DNA of 18,792 nucleotides, taken from positions 1 to 18,792 of the forward strand of contig JBBQTU010000059.1 in NCBI GenBank assembly GCA_038213005.1. The letters run 5' to 3'. Both the position numbers and the translations under genes were made by a program. Shown here one piece after another: positions 8,001-15,338 of the stretch. Numbering within the stretch: the stretch's first letter is position 1; the number at the start of each line of letters is the position of its first letter. The notes beneath the pieces were generated by a model, which saw only the letters and a program-made list of their open reading frames with translations, searched no databases and had not been told where the DNA came from. The DNA is from JBBQTU01 sp038213005. Its GTDB lineage: Bacteria > Planctomycetota > Phycisphaerae > Tepidisphaerales > Tepidisphaeraceae.

Positions 8001-8858
8001 ATGCTTATCGATTGGTTTACTGTCGGTGCGCAAACGCTCAACTTCATCATCCTGGTTTGGCTGCTGAAGCACTTTCTTTATAAGCCCATCCTCCACGCTA
8101 TTGATGCCCGGGAAAAGCTGATCGCCACGGAACTGGCGGACGCGGCTGCGAAAAAGGCCGAAGCCCAAAAGGATCGTGACGACTTTCAGCATAAGAACGA
8201 GGCGTTCGACCAGCAGCGCGCAGCGCTTCTAAGCAAGGCGACAGACGAGGCGAAAGCCGAACGTGAGCGGCTCCTGAACGAAGCAAGGCAGGCCGCCGAC
8301 GCCTTGAGTGCCAAGCGACAGGAAACACTGAGAAATGACGCTCATAGCCTCAATCAGGCCATCAGTCGCCAAGCCCAACAGCAAGTGTTTGCGATCACCC
8401 GAAAGGTGCTGACGGACCTGGCAACAGCGAATCTGGAAGAGCGCATGGGCGAAGTGTTCACGCGCCGCCTGCGGGACATGGATGCCCAGGCGAAGCAGCG
8501 GCTCGGAGAGGCCCTCAAATCAGCATCGGAACCCGGACTTGTGCGTAGTGCGTGCGACTTGCCCGCAGAGCAACGCGCGACGATACAAAATGCGCTCAAT
8601 GAAACATTCTCCGCCGAGATCCGCATCCGGTTTGAGACCGCGCCGAATCTGGTCAGCGGGATCGAACTCACGACCAACGGCCAGAAGGTGGCGTGGAGCA
8701 TCGCGGATTATTTGGCGTCACTGGAGAAGAACGTTGAGGAACTGTTAAAAGAGCAAGACAAGCCTGAACCCAAGGCCGACGCCCAGATCGCCACGAAACC
8801 AGAAGCCAAAGCAGAGCCCACGCCGGAAGAACCCAAGCCCCAGGCAAAGAGCCAATGA
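8001..8858 (+). CDS. atpF: N-type ATPase b subunit with delta-like C-terminal domain
   Basis: This peripheral stalk subunit holds the catalytic head to the membrane stator. Of its 285 residues, residues 8-28 form a membrane anchor followed by FLYKPI. Residues 35-170 form a long charged coiled coil rich in A/E/K/R/Q. Residues about 185-248 (LPAEQRATIQ, then SGIELTTNGQKVAWSIADYL) resemble the C-terminal part of delta/OSCP. This explains why no separate delta gene exists in the operon; a b-delta fusion is a known feature of N-ATPases. Residues 252-285 form a K/P/E/A-rich tail. ATG 8001 is 3 bp after atpE. The TGA at 8856-8858 overlaps the atpA ATG. Confidence 0.92.
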   Translation: MLIDWFTVGAQTLNFIILVWLLKHFLYKPILHAIDAREKLIATELADAAAKKAEAQKDRDDFQHKNEAFDQQRAALLSKATDEAKAERERLLNEARQAADALSAKRQETLRNDAHSLNQAISRQAQQQVFAITRKVLTDLATANLEERMGEVFTRRLRDMDAQAKQRLGEALKSASEPGLVRSACDLPAEQRATIQNALNETFSAEIRIRFETAPNLVSGIELTTNGQKVAWSIADYLASLEKNVEELLKEQDKPEPKADAQIATKPEAKAEPTPEEPKPQAKSQ

Positions 8859-10492
8859 CCATGGAACCTCAAAGCCTTCAGGACATTATCGACCGCACGT
8901 TCGCCGGAATCAGCCACGTGCTGAGTGATTTCACTCTACGCATGGTGCCGCATGAGGTGGGAATGATTACGAACGTATCCACCGCCATTGCCAGAGTCTC
9001 GGGTCTTCCGAATGTGGGCTTTGAGGAATTGGTCAAGTTTCCGGGCGACCTGTTTGGCATCGCATTCAACGTGGATGAGGACGAGATCGGCGTCGTGCTG
9101 CTTGGCGAATACTCGAGTCTGCATGCCGGCGACGAGGTCCAGCGCACCGGCCGGGTCATGGACGTAGCGGTCGGCGATGCTTTGCTCGGCCGGATCATCG
9201 ACCCGCTCGGCCGGCCGCTGGATGGCAAGGGCCCGGTGGCCGCCCAGGAGCGACTGCCCATTGAGCGCCCCGCCCAGCCGATCATGGCCCGCGCGCCGGT
9301 TACCGTACCGCTCCAGACGGGTCTCAACGTCATCGACGCGCTCATTCCCATCGGCCGCGGCCAGCGTGAACTGATTCTCGGGGACCGGCAGACGGGCAAA
9401 ACCGCCATTGCGATCGATACCATCCTCAACCAGCGGGGCCAGAATGTCCTGTGCATCTACTGCGCCATCGGCCAGCGCGCTTCCGCTGTGGCGAAAACGG
9501 TGGCAAACTTGCGGGAAAAAGGCGCGATGGATTACACCGTCGTAGTCGTGACCGAGGGCAACGACCCGCCCGGGCTTGCCTACATCGCTCCCTATGCCGC
9601 AACCAGCATCGCCGAACATTTTATGGAAGCCGGCCATGACGTGCTGATTGTCTATGACGACCTCACCCATCATGCCCGCGCCTATCGCGAGATTTCTCTC
9701 CTGCTCCGCCGACCACCAGGACGCGAAGCCTTTCCCGGCGACATCTTCTACATCCACTCGCGGCTACTCGAACGCGCCACCCATCTGCGAAAGGAACTTG
9801 GCGGCGGGTCGCTCACTGCCCTGCCCATCATCGAGACCGAGGGGCAGAATATCTCCGCCTATATCCCCACCAACCTGATTTCCATCACGGATGGACAGAT
9901 TTACCTTTCACCGTCCCTGTTCGAACTGGGCGTGCTGCCCGCAGTCGATGTCGGCAAGTCCGTTTCGCGCGTCGGCGGCAAAGCCCAGCGGGCGGTCTAC
10001 CGCGAGGTCGCGGGCGACCTTAAGCTTGGCTACGCGCAGTTTGAAGAGCTCGAGACCTTTGCCCGTTTCGGAGCCCGCCTTGATGATGACACTCGCGAGA
10101 TCATCGAGCATGGGCGGCGAATTCGCGCCTGCCTTAAGCAGCCGGAATTCACACCTGTTTCCGTGCCTGCACAGATCACCATCCTGCTGGCCCTGACCGA
10201 ACGACTCTTTGATCCCATACCCGTCAAGCAGATGACGCAGGCCACAAACGCCGTGCAAGCAGCCGCGGCGGACATCCCCAGGGAAATACGCACGCGATTT
10301 GAAACTGCCGCAAAGCTCAGCGATGAGGATCGTAAAGCCATTGTCGACATCGCCCGCAAATCGCTCGAACGCTTCCAACCCAAACCGGAGGCGAAAGCGA
10401 AAGTCCCAGCCAATCCCGAGCGTGAACCCAGACCGCAGGCCCAGCCGGACGTCACAACCACCGTGAAAGCGGTGCCCAGGGAGAAGCCATGA
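8855..10492 (+). CDS. atpA: N-type ATPase alpha subunit
   Basis: This non-catalytic nucleotide-binding subunit alternates with beta in the head. Among its 545 residues, Walker A is GDRQTGKT at 176-183 and Walker B is LIVYDD at 264-269. The arginine finger is R372 in SVSRVGG, and the visible IYCAIGQRASAVAKTV block is diagnostic of alpha. The C-terminal helical domain ends near residue 505. It is followed by about 40 residues of lysine/proline-rich sequence (FQPKPEAKAKVP and onward) that the fold does not need. ATG 8855 overlaps the atpF stop as ATGA. An alternative ATG at 8861 would remove two residues. The stop overlaps the atpG start in the same ATGA manner. Confidence 0.95.
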   Translation: MTMEPQSLQDIIDRTFAGISHVLSDFTLRMVPHEVGMITNVSTAIARVSGLPNVGFEELVKFPGDLFGIAFNVDEDEIGVVLLGEYSSLHAGDEVQRTGRVMDVAVGDALLGRIIDPLGRPLDGKGPVAAQERLPIERPAQPIMARAPVTVPLQTGLNVIDALIPIGRGQRELILGDRQTGKTAIAIDTILNQRGQNVLCIYCAIGQRASAVAKTVANLREKGAMDYTVVVVTEGNDPPGLAYIAPYAATSIAEHFMEAGHDVLIVYDDLTHHARAYREISLLLRRPPGREAFPGDIFYIHSRLLERATHLRKELGGGSLTALPIIETEGQNISAYIPTNLISITDGQIYLSPSLFELGVLPAVDVGKSVSRVGGKAQRAVYREVAGDLKLGYAQFEELETFARFGARLDDDTREIIEHGRRIRACLKQPEFTPVSVPAQITILLALTERLFDPIPVKQMTQATNAVQAAAADIPREIRTRFETAAKLSDEDRKAIVDIARKSLERFQPKPEAKAKVPANPEREPRPQAQPDVTTTVKAVPREKP

Positions 10493-11373
10493 GCGACTCC
10501 ACGACCAGCCTGCGCCGGCAAATCAGCAGCGCCAGTGACCTGCAAGCGGTCGTCCGCACGATGAAGGCGCTGGCGGCTTCAAGCATTGGGCAATATGAGC
10601 AATCCGTGCGCGCCCTGGCGGATTACTACCGCACCGTGGAGTTAGGGCTGGGCGTGTGCTTCCGCAAACAACCGCCCGCGGTCTTGAGGGCAGAAGAAAA
10701 GGGACAAGCCAATGCCGGAAACATCGGCGTCGTCGTGTTCGGTTCTGACCAGGGACTGGTTGGCCAGTTCAATGACATCGTGGCAGATTACGCGATTAAG
10801 ACGCTCAACACGCTGCCCGGCAAACCCGAAGTATGGGCCGTCGGCGAGCGCGTGCATGCTCGTCTAAAGAGCGCCAGCTTACCGCTGGTCGGACTCTTTC
10901 CTGTCCCCAATGCCGTCAAAGCCATCACAGCGCTGGTTGGGCAGATTCAAATCGAAAGCGAAACGCGCCGGGCCAAAGGCGACTATGCGCGTCTTTACGT
11001 CTTCCACAACCGCCCCCTGTCTGGGGCGACCTACGAGCCCGTCGGCCAGCGCTTGTTGCCGCTGGACGCGATGTGGCAACAAGGCTTGGCCAAAGTGCCC
11101 TGGCCGACCAAGACCTTGCCTCAGGTCATGTGCGAGGGGACTGCAACCCTGGCAGCGCTGATCCGCGAGTATCTCTTCATCTCCCTATTCCGGGCGTGCG
11201 CTGAATCCCTTGCCAGCGAAAACGCCAGCCGACTGGCAGCGATGCAGCGCGCTGACAAGAACATCAACGAGTTGCTGGAAACGCTCCACGGGACCTTCCA
11301 CCGCGTACGCCAGGGCGGCATCGACGAGGAGTTGTTTGACGTGATCTCCGGATTCGGGGCCCTGGCGAAGTAA
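10489..11373 (+). CDS. atpG: N-type ATPase gamma subunit
   Basis: This is the rotating central shaft of the ATPase. The 294-residue product has N-terminal (about 1-50) and C-terminal (about 235-285) helices that form the coiled-coil rotor. The latter contains the family motif ESLASENASRLAAMQRADKN. The Rossmann-like middle contains FGSDQGLVGQFN, the counterpart of SDRGLCGGLN. It starts with an ATGA overlap on atpA and is the last gene of the operon. The C-terminus GGIDEELFDVISGFGAL looks complete. The stop at 11371-11373 is followed almost at once by PPK2-like sequence in another frame. Confidence 0.93.
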   Translation: MSDSTTSLRRQISSASDLQAVVRTMKALAASSIGQYEQSVRALADYYRTVELGLGVCFRKQPPAVLRAEEKGQANAGNIGVVVFGSDQGLVGQFNDIVADYAIKTLNTLPGKPEVWAVGERVHARLKSASLPLVGLFPVPNAVKAITALVGQIQIESETRRAKGDYARLYVFHNRPLSGATYEPVGQRLLPLDAMWQQGLAKVPWPTKTLPQVMCEGTATLAALIREYLFISLFRACAESLASENASRLAAMQRADKNINELLETLHGTFHRVRQGGIDEELFDVISGFGALAK

Positions 11374-11374
11374 A

Positions 11375-11881
11375 CGTCAGGTTCCCAAGCGCGGCGAGGG
11401 CGTGATTTTCAACCGTTCTCACTATAAGGACGTGCTCATCGTGCGAGTTCACGAGCTTGTGCCCAAGACAGTCTGGGGGAAGCGCTACGAGCAGATCAAC
11501 GACTTCGAGCGCCGTCTCGTCGCCAACGGCACGCACATTTTGAAGTTCTTCCTGCACATCAGCAACGAAGAACAACTCGAGCGATTCAAGCAGCGGCTCG
11601 ATCACCCCTCCCGGCATTGGAAGATCAGCAAAGCAGATTATTTCGAAAGAGAATACTGGACTGACTACGAGGCGGCCTATGAGGATGTGCTGGGTAAGTG
11701 CAGCACCGACGATGCCCCGTGGTTTGTGATTCCCTCCGATCACAAATGGTTCCGCAACCTCGCAATCTCACACATTATCGTCGAAACAATGGAGAAACTC
11801 GGTATCGAAATCCCAAAGCCGACCGTCGACATCGCCGACATCCGCCGCAAGTATCACCGCGCGGTTAAATGCAGCCACTAG
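11375..11881 (+). pseudogene. ppk2: Polyphosphate kinase 2 remnant, N-terminal half missing
   Basis: PPK2 enzymes transfer phosphate between polyphosphate and nucleotides. The translated sequence from RQVPKRGEG through FNRSHY, RVHELVPK, ILKFFLHIS, RFKQRLDHPSRHWKIS and WFVIPSDHKWFRNLA matches the second half of the family closely. The first half, which carries the Walker A loop, is missing. In this frame a TGA at 11342-11344 closes the reading upstream, and homology begins 2 nt after the atpG stop. The first available start is GTG 11402, giving 159 residues of an expected 270 or so, with no proper ribosome-binding site. The remaining frame is free of stops and well conserved, so the truncation looks recent or is an assembly junction. 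Activity is unlikely without the phosphate-binding loop. Confidence 0.88.
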
Positions 11882-11903
11882 GAAACATGCCAAGACTCAG
11901 CAT

Positions 11904-11922
11904 GAGACATAATCCATGTCTC
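11904..11922. repeat. Short perfect stem-loop after the ppk2 remnant
   Basis: GAGACAT and ATGTCTC (7 bp each) face each other around the 5-nt loop AATCC, 22 bp after the ppk2 stop. No T-run follows, so it is not a classical terminator. It could stabilise a 3' end or be a regulator site. Confidence 0.4.
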
Positions 11923-11978
11923 TGGCGCAGGGCAACTGTAGAGGGTGTAAGCGCACCATTGCACAGGACTCATCGCGA

Positions 11979-11998
11979 AGTTGTTATCAATGACAACT
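11979..11998. promoter_or_regulatory. Operator-like dyad upstream of the TPR gene
   Basis: The 20 bp from AGTTGT to ACAACT form an imperfect palindrome whose outer 6 bp pair perfectly and whose inner bases pair partly. It lies about 105 bp upstream of the TPR gene in a gene-free stretch. The size and symmetry suit a dimeric regulator site, but no regulator gene is nearby, so this is only a candidate. Confidence 0.25.
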
Positions 11999-12012
11999 CC
12001 GGCGACGCCGCC

Positions 12013-12054
12013 GCCATGGGGGTGCCGCCATGAGGGTGTTGTCATGAGGGCTTC
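12013..12054. repeat. Three-copy 14-bp tandem repeat
   Basis: Three consecutive 14-bp units share the core CATGRGGG: GCCATGGGGGTGCC (12013-12026), GCCATGAGGGTGTT (12027-12040) and GTCATGAGGGCTTC (12041-12054). They end 47 bp before the TPR gene. The unit is not a multiple of three and no frame runs through it. The 220-bp gap (11882-12101) holds this repeat, two dyads and no gene. Confidence 0.7.
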
Positions 12055-12101
12055 CAGACCATGGCAGAGGCGGCTAGGATAGATCGGCCGAAGGGCGCCG
12101 G

Positions 12102-12731
12102 GTGACGATGCTGGCAAACACAACCTCTCTCTGGATAGCTGTATCGATCATCGTCGCAGCGATTGCGCTGTCACTGCTGGTTCTGCTTCTGGTCCGCTGG
12201 CTGCGAAGCGATCGGCTCATCAGTCATGCCTTTCGCGACGCGGCCGAGGGGGACTTCGACGGTGCCGTCGCCCGTCTGAAGCGAGCCGCAGAGGAGGATG
12301 ATCCGCGCGGCGTTCGCCTGGAAGCGCTTGGATTTCTCTACTTTCAGCGGGCACGCTGGCCCGAGGCCGCCGAGACCTTCGGGCAGGCGGCCCAGCGTAA
12401 TACCGGCCGCATGGTTCGCCGGGTGTACCAGGCGCACGCGATAGCAAGGGCGGGCCGACTCGATGACGCCATGTCGCTGCTGGAAGGCTTGATCGCTGCG
12501 GCGCCGCACAATGTCTCTCCGGTCTGTGGCCTGGCGATGGTGCTGGCGGAAACCGGCAACGTCGCGGCGGCCGCCGAACAGTATTGGAAAGCTCGCCAGA
12601 TCCTCCAGACGTACGCGGCCCGACAAACCTCCGAGGGCATGGGGCTTATGGAACAGTGCGCCGAGACCATCAGCCGCCATGTCTTCCTCGAACCGCCACC
12701 TCGCGATGCGTCAGCGGCTCCGCAGCCGTGA
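12102..12731 (+). CDS. Membrane-anchored TPR-repeat protein
   Basis: This 209-residue protein has one N-terminal membrane helix (about residues 10-33, WIAVSIIVAAIALSLLVLLLV) and a cytoplasmic or periplasmic helical domain made of about three to four TPR-like repeats. Examples are AEGDFDGAVARLKRAAEED, YFQRARWPEAAETFGQAAQ and ARAGRLDDAMSLLEGLIAAAP, with the A/G/F spacing typical of tetratricopeptide helices. Such proteins act as interaction scaffolds; the partner is unknown. GTG 12102 is chosen because AAGGG at 12091-12095 is 6 nt upstream, while the alternative ATG 12108 would be 12 nt away. It is transcribed convergently with htpG. Confidence 0.75.
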   Translation: MTMLANTTSLWIAVSIIVAAIALSLLVLLLVRWLRSDRLISHAFRDAAEGDFDGAVARLKRAAEEDDPRGVRLEALGFLYFQRARWPEAAETFGQAAQRNTGRMVRRVYQAHAIARAGRLDDAMSLLEGLIAAAPHNVSPVCGLAMVLAETGNVAAAAEQYWKARQILQTYAARQTSEGMGLMEQCAETISRHVFLEPPPRDASAAPQP

Positions 12732-12736
12732 GCCGC
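12714..12736. terminator. Weak stem-loop between the convergent TPR and htpG genes
   Basis: GCGGCTC (12714-12720) pairs with GAGCCGC (12730-12736) across a 9-nt loop, covering the end of the TPR gene. A T-rich stretch (TTCTCTTT) follows only about 12 nt later, so intrinsic termination would be weak. No better terminator is seen in the 59-bp gap. Confidence 0.3.
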
Positions 12737-12790
12737 GAAGCCGCTGATTCTCTTTAGCATCAATCATCGCCAGGCGCCCGATGCGTCAAC

Positions 12791-14677
12791 CTATGCGATG
12801 AGCGTCTGCACCAGCATCTCGTTCACGCGCCGCGCGAACGCCGCCGGATCCTTCACCCGCGATCCCTCCGCGATGGTCGCCTGGTCGTAGAGGATCTCGG
12901 CTAGTTGCCCGACCCGCGGATCCAGGGCACTCACCTCGTACAGGCGCTGCAGCCCCTGCACCAGTGCGTGATCGGGATTCAGTTCCAAAATGCGCTCACT
13001 CGCCGGCGCCTCATCGCCCCGCCCGGCTCGCCGCAGCAGCCGTTCCATGTGGGCACTGGGCGCAAACTCATCGGCCACCAGACACGCGGCCGAATCCTTC
13101 AGGCGATGCGTCAGCCGCACTTCCTTCACGCCGGGAAGCTTGCTCTTGATGGTGTCCAGCAGGCCCTTCATCTTCTCGGCCGCCGCTTTGAGCGACTCGT
13201 CGGCGCCGTCCGCCTCAAGCTTGCCGCGATCGATCGCCTTGAGTTTCTTCCCCTGATATTCGGAAAGTGAATCGACTACGAACTCATCCATCGGCTCGGT
13301 CAGCAGCAGAACCTCCTGACCCTTGGCTTTGAACGATTCAACATAGGGAGAACTGGAGAGCTGTTCACGCGTCTCGCCAACCAGGTAATAGATCTCCTTC
13401 TGATCCGCCGGCATCGCCTTGAGATAGTCCCCCAGCGTCGTGTATTTGCCGGCCTCGGTACGGGTGGACTCCATCAGCAGCAGGTCAGCCAGGCGCGCGC
13501 GGTGTTCGAAATCCTGTGAGATGCCTTCCTTCAGCAGCGGGCCAAACTCCTCAAAGAAGCTGACGTACTTTTCGTATTCGCCGGTCTTCATCTCCTCCAG
13601 GGATTTCAGCACGCGGTTGACCAGATTATTCCGGATGCGCGTCATCACCGCGTTGTGCTGCAGCGTCTCGCGCGACACGTTCAGAGGCAGGTCGCTGGAA
13701 TCGACAACCCCCTTGACGAACCGCAGCCACGTCGGCAGAAGCTGCTCGCAGTCGTGCATGATCTGAACGCGGCGAACATAAAGCTGCACGCTGCTCTTGG
13801 GCTCGCGCCACATGAAGTCAAACGGCTTTTTCGACGGCACGAATAGCAGGGCCTTAAACTCCATCGCCCCCTCGGCCGCCATGTGGATGGTCGCCGCCGG
13901 CTTCTCGAAGTCAAAGCTGATCTGCTTGTAGAACTCCTCGTATTCCTCAGGCTTCACCTCGCTCTTGTTCTTCAGCCAGATCGCCTTGCGGCTATTGAGC
14001 GTCTCTTCCTCGACGGTTTTCTTCCCGTCTGCCTCATGCTCGACGTCCATGACGATCGGGTGCTCGATGAAGTCAGAGTACTGCTTCACGATCGACCGCA
14101 GCCGCGACGACTCCGTGAACTCCTTGGAGTCGTCACGCAGGTGTACGATGACGTCAGTGCCGCGAGATTCCTTCTGTGCGTCTTCGACGCTGAAGCTCCC
14201 CTGACCGTCCGACACCCACTTCACCGCGCCATCAGCGCCGGCAGACTTGGAGACGACCGTCACCTTGTCCGCCGCCATGAACGACGCGTAGAAGCCGACG
14301 CCAAACTGCCCGATCAACTCGGGACGATTCTGCGCGTTGGCCGCCTTCAGGCTTTCCAGAAACTCTTTGGTGCCCGAGCGCGCGATGGTGCCCAGGTTCT
14401 CCACCACCTCGTCGCGCGTCATCCCCAGACCGTTGTCGCGGATGGTGAGCGTGCCCGCCTTCTCGTCGGGGATCAGCTTGATCTTGTAGTCGGTGTTGCC
14501 GGCCGTCATCTCCGGCCGGGTCAGCGCTTCGAAGCGGAGCTTGTCGATCGCGTCGGCCGAATTAGAGATCAATTCCCGCAGGAATATCTCCTTTTTCGTG
14601 TAGAGCGAGTGGACAATAATGTCCAGAAGCTGCTTCAGTTCAGTACGAAATTCCATTGTTTGTGCGGTCTGACTCAT
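12791..14677 (-). CDS. htpG: HtpG, bacterial Hsp90 chaperone
   Basis: This ATP-dependent cytosolic chaperone remodels client proteins under stress. The 628-residue length is normal for bacterial HtpG. The N-terminal GHKL ATPase domain shows E35 and N39 in FLRELISNSADAID, DNGLGM at 81-86, a conserved lid SGTKEF at 101-106, and IGQFGVGFYASF from 122. The middle domain carries LYVRRVQIMHD and DLPLNVSRETLQ, and the C-terminal dimerisation domain is complete. The eukaryotic MEEVD tail is absent, as expected. On the minus strand GGAG stands 9 nt before ATG 14677. A 269-bp gap separates it from the divergent histone-like gene. No CIRCE element or clear heat-shock promoter was recognised in that gap. 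Confidence 0.97.
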   Translation of the reverse strand: MSQTAQTMEFRTELKQLLDIIVHSLYTKKEIFLRELISNSADAIDKLRFEALTRPEMTAGNTDYKIKLIPDEKAGTLTIRDNGLGMTRDEVVENLGTIARSGTKEFLESLKAANAQNRPELIGQFGVGFYASFMAADKVTVVSKSAGADGAVKWVSDGQGSFSVEDAQKESRGTDVIVHLRDDSKEFTESSRLRSIVKQYSDFIEHPIVMDVEHEADGKKTVEEETLNSRKAIWLKNKSEVKPEEYEEFYKQISFDFEKPAATIHMAAEGAMEFKALLFVPSKKPFDFMWREPKSSVQLYVRRVQIMHDCEQLLPTWLRFVKGVVDSSDLPLNVSRETLQHNAVMTRIRNNLVNRVLKSLEEMKTGEYEKYVSFFEEFGPLLKEGISQDFEHRARLADLLLMESTRTEAGKYTTLGDYLKAMPADQKEIYYLVGETREQLSSSPYVESFKAKGQEVLLLTEPMDEFVVDSLSEYQGKKLKAIDRGKLEADGADESLKAAAEKMKGLLDTIKSKLPGVKEVRLTHRLKDSAACLVADEFAPSAHMERLLRRAGRGDEAPASERILELNPDHALVQGLQRLYEVSALDPRVGQLAEILYDQATIAEGSRVKDPAAFARRVNEMLVQTLIA

Positions 14678-14866
14678 ATCGACAGTCTCCGTTGAAAACC
14701 CTGCCAGGCAACTGCAACGTTGGCAGCCTTCCCGGCATCCAGAGGGTTATTGAGCAACTGCTATGCCACCGGAAAAACACAATCTCTAGGACCCAACTGT
14801 GCCGAGGTCCACTAGGGGCAGCGGACCGGGTCAGGAAAAGACTGCCGAAATGGCACCGCAGTCATC

Positions 14867-14895
14867 TTGCATTGTTAGAGAGGATAGCCGATAAT
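14867..14895 (+). promoter_or_regulatory. Candidate sigma-70-like promoter of the histone-H1-like gene
   Basis: TTGCAT (14867-14872) and GATAAT (14890-14895) are separated by 17 bp. The -10 matches five of six consensus bases and the -35 about three. It would start transcription near 14902, leaving a leader of about 45 nt. Planctomycete promoter consensus is not well defined, so this is a candidate only. Confidence 0.35.
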
Positions 14896-14903
14896 CTTCC
14901 TTA

Positions 14904-14919
14904 CCGGGAATTGTCCCGG
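14904..14919. promoter_or_regulatory. Small hairpin in the histone-H1-like leader
   Basis: CCGGGA and TCCCGG pair around ATTG, between the candidate promoter and the ribosome-binding site. It could be an operator at the transcription start or a leader hairpin. No function is established. Confidence 0.3.
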
Positions 14920-14946
14920 GTTTACACCTCCCCGAAAGGAGTCGTC

Positions 14947-15108
14947 ATGGCTTGTGGCAAGACCTGTAAGAAGAGTGTTGGGATGCCGGCTAAGAAGGCC
15001 GCCCCGAAGAAGGCCGCCCCGAAAAAGGCTGCCGTGAAGAAGGCTGCTCCGAAGAAGGCCGCCGTCAAGGTGGTCGCCAAGAAGAAGCCGGCGAAGAAGG
15101 CCAAGTAA
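14947..15108 (+). CDS. Histone-H1-like lysine/alanine-rich DNA-binding protein
   Basis: This 53-residue, strongly basic protein begins MACGKTCKKS and then consists almost entirely of lysine, alanine, proline and valine. Residues 16-40 are five KKAA(P/V) units. Such sequence resembles the C-terminal tail of eukaryotic histone H1 and the small H1-like proteins of several bacteria. These bind DNA or RNA through charge and are thought to compact the nucleoid. Two cysteines near the N-terminus (CGKTC) are notable and could bind metal or form a disulfide. AAGGAG (14936-14941) stands 5 nt before ATG 14947; the frame is open further upstream but has no H1 character and no ribosome-binding site there. 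A strong terminator follows 23 bp after the stop, so it is probably monocistronic. Confidence 0.85.
   Translation: MACGKTCKKSVGMPAKKAAPKKAAPKKAAVKKAAPKKAAVKVVAKKKPAKKAK
14992..15066 (+). repeat. Five 15-bp in-frame repeats encoding KKAA(P/V)
   Basis: Within the histone-like gene, five 15-bp units of the type AAGAAGGCCGCCCCG or AAGAAGGCCGCCGTC encode KKAAP, KKAAP, KKAAV, KKAAP and KKAAV. Repeats like this readily gain or lose units, so the protein length probably varies among relatives. Confidence 0.8.
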
Positions 15109-15131
15109 TCTTCGCTTTGCTCTGGACAATT

Positions 15132-15173
15132 GCGGGGCGTTCTCCGACCAACGAGAACGCCCCGCGTCTTTTT
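15132..15173 (+). terminator. Strong Rho-independent terminator of the histone-H1-like gene
   Basis: GCGGGGCGTTCTC (15132-15144) pairs perfectly over 13 bp with GAGAACGCCCCGC (15153-15165) around an 8-nt loop, followed by GTCTTTTT. It begins 23 bp after the stop codon and fits an intrinsic terminator on the + strand. Confidence 0.9.
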
Positions 15174-15338
15174 GCCCCGGGCCCGCCTCTTGCGCCAGGC
15201 AGTTCCAGACAACCTGCAACGTCATTTGCTTCGCAGCCCCTTTCGCCCGGCGCTATCTTGCCGTTAGAGTACCGGTTCGGTGGAATATCCCGGTGAGAGC
15301 CTCGCCTCTCTACAGTATCAAAACAAGGGTGACTCGAC

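Noticed and set aside
13883..14695. 270-residue open frame on the plus strand
   Set aside because: It is antisense to the well-conserved HtpG ATPase domain.
14656..14946. N-terminal extension of the histone-H1-like frame
   Set aside because: The extension has no H1 character, crosses the candidate promoter and has no ribosome-binding site. ATG 14947 has AAGGAG.
14678..14946. CIRCE element or sigma-32 promoter for htpG
   Set aside because: I looked for the TTAGCACTC-type inverted repeat and for CTTGAA/CCCCAT boxes on the minus strand and found neither.
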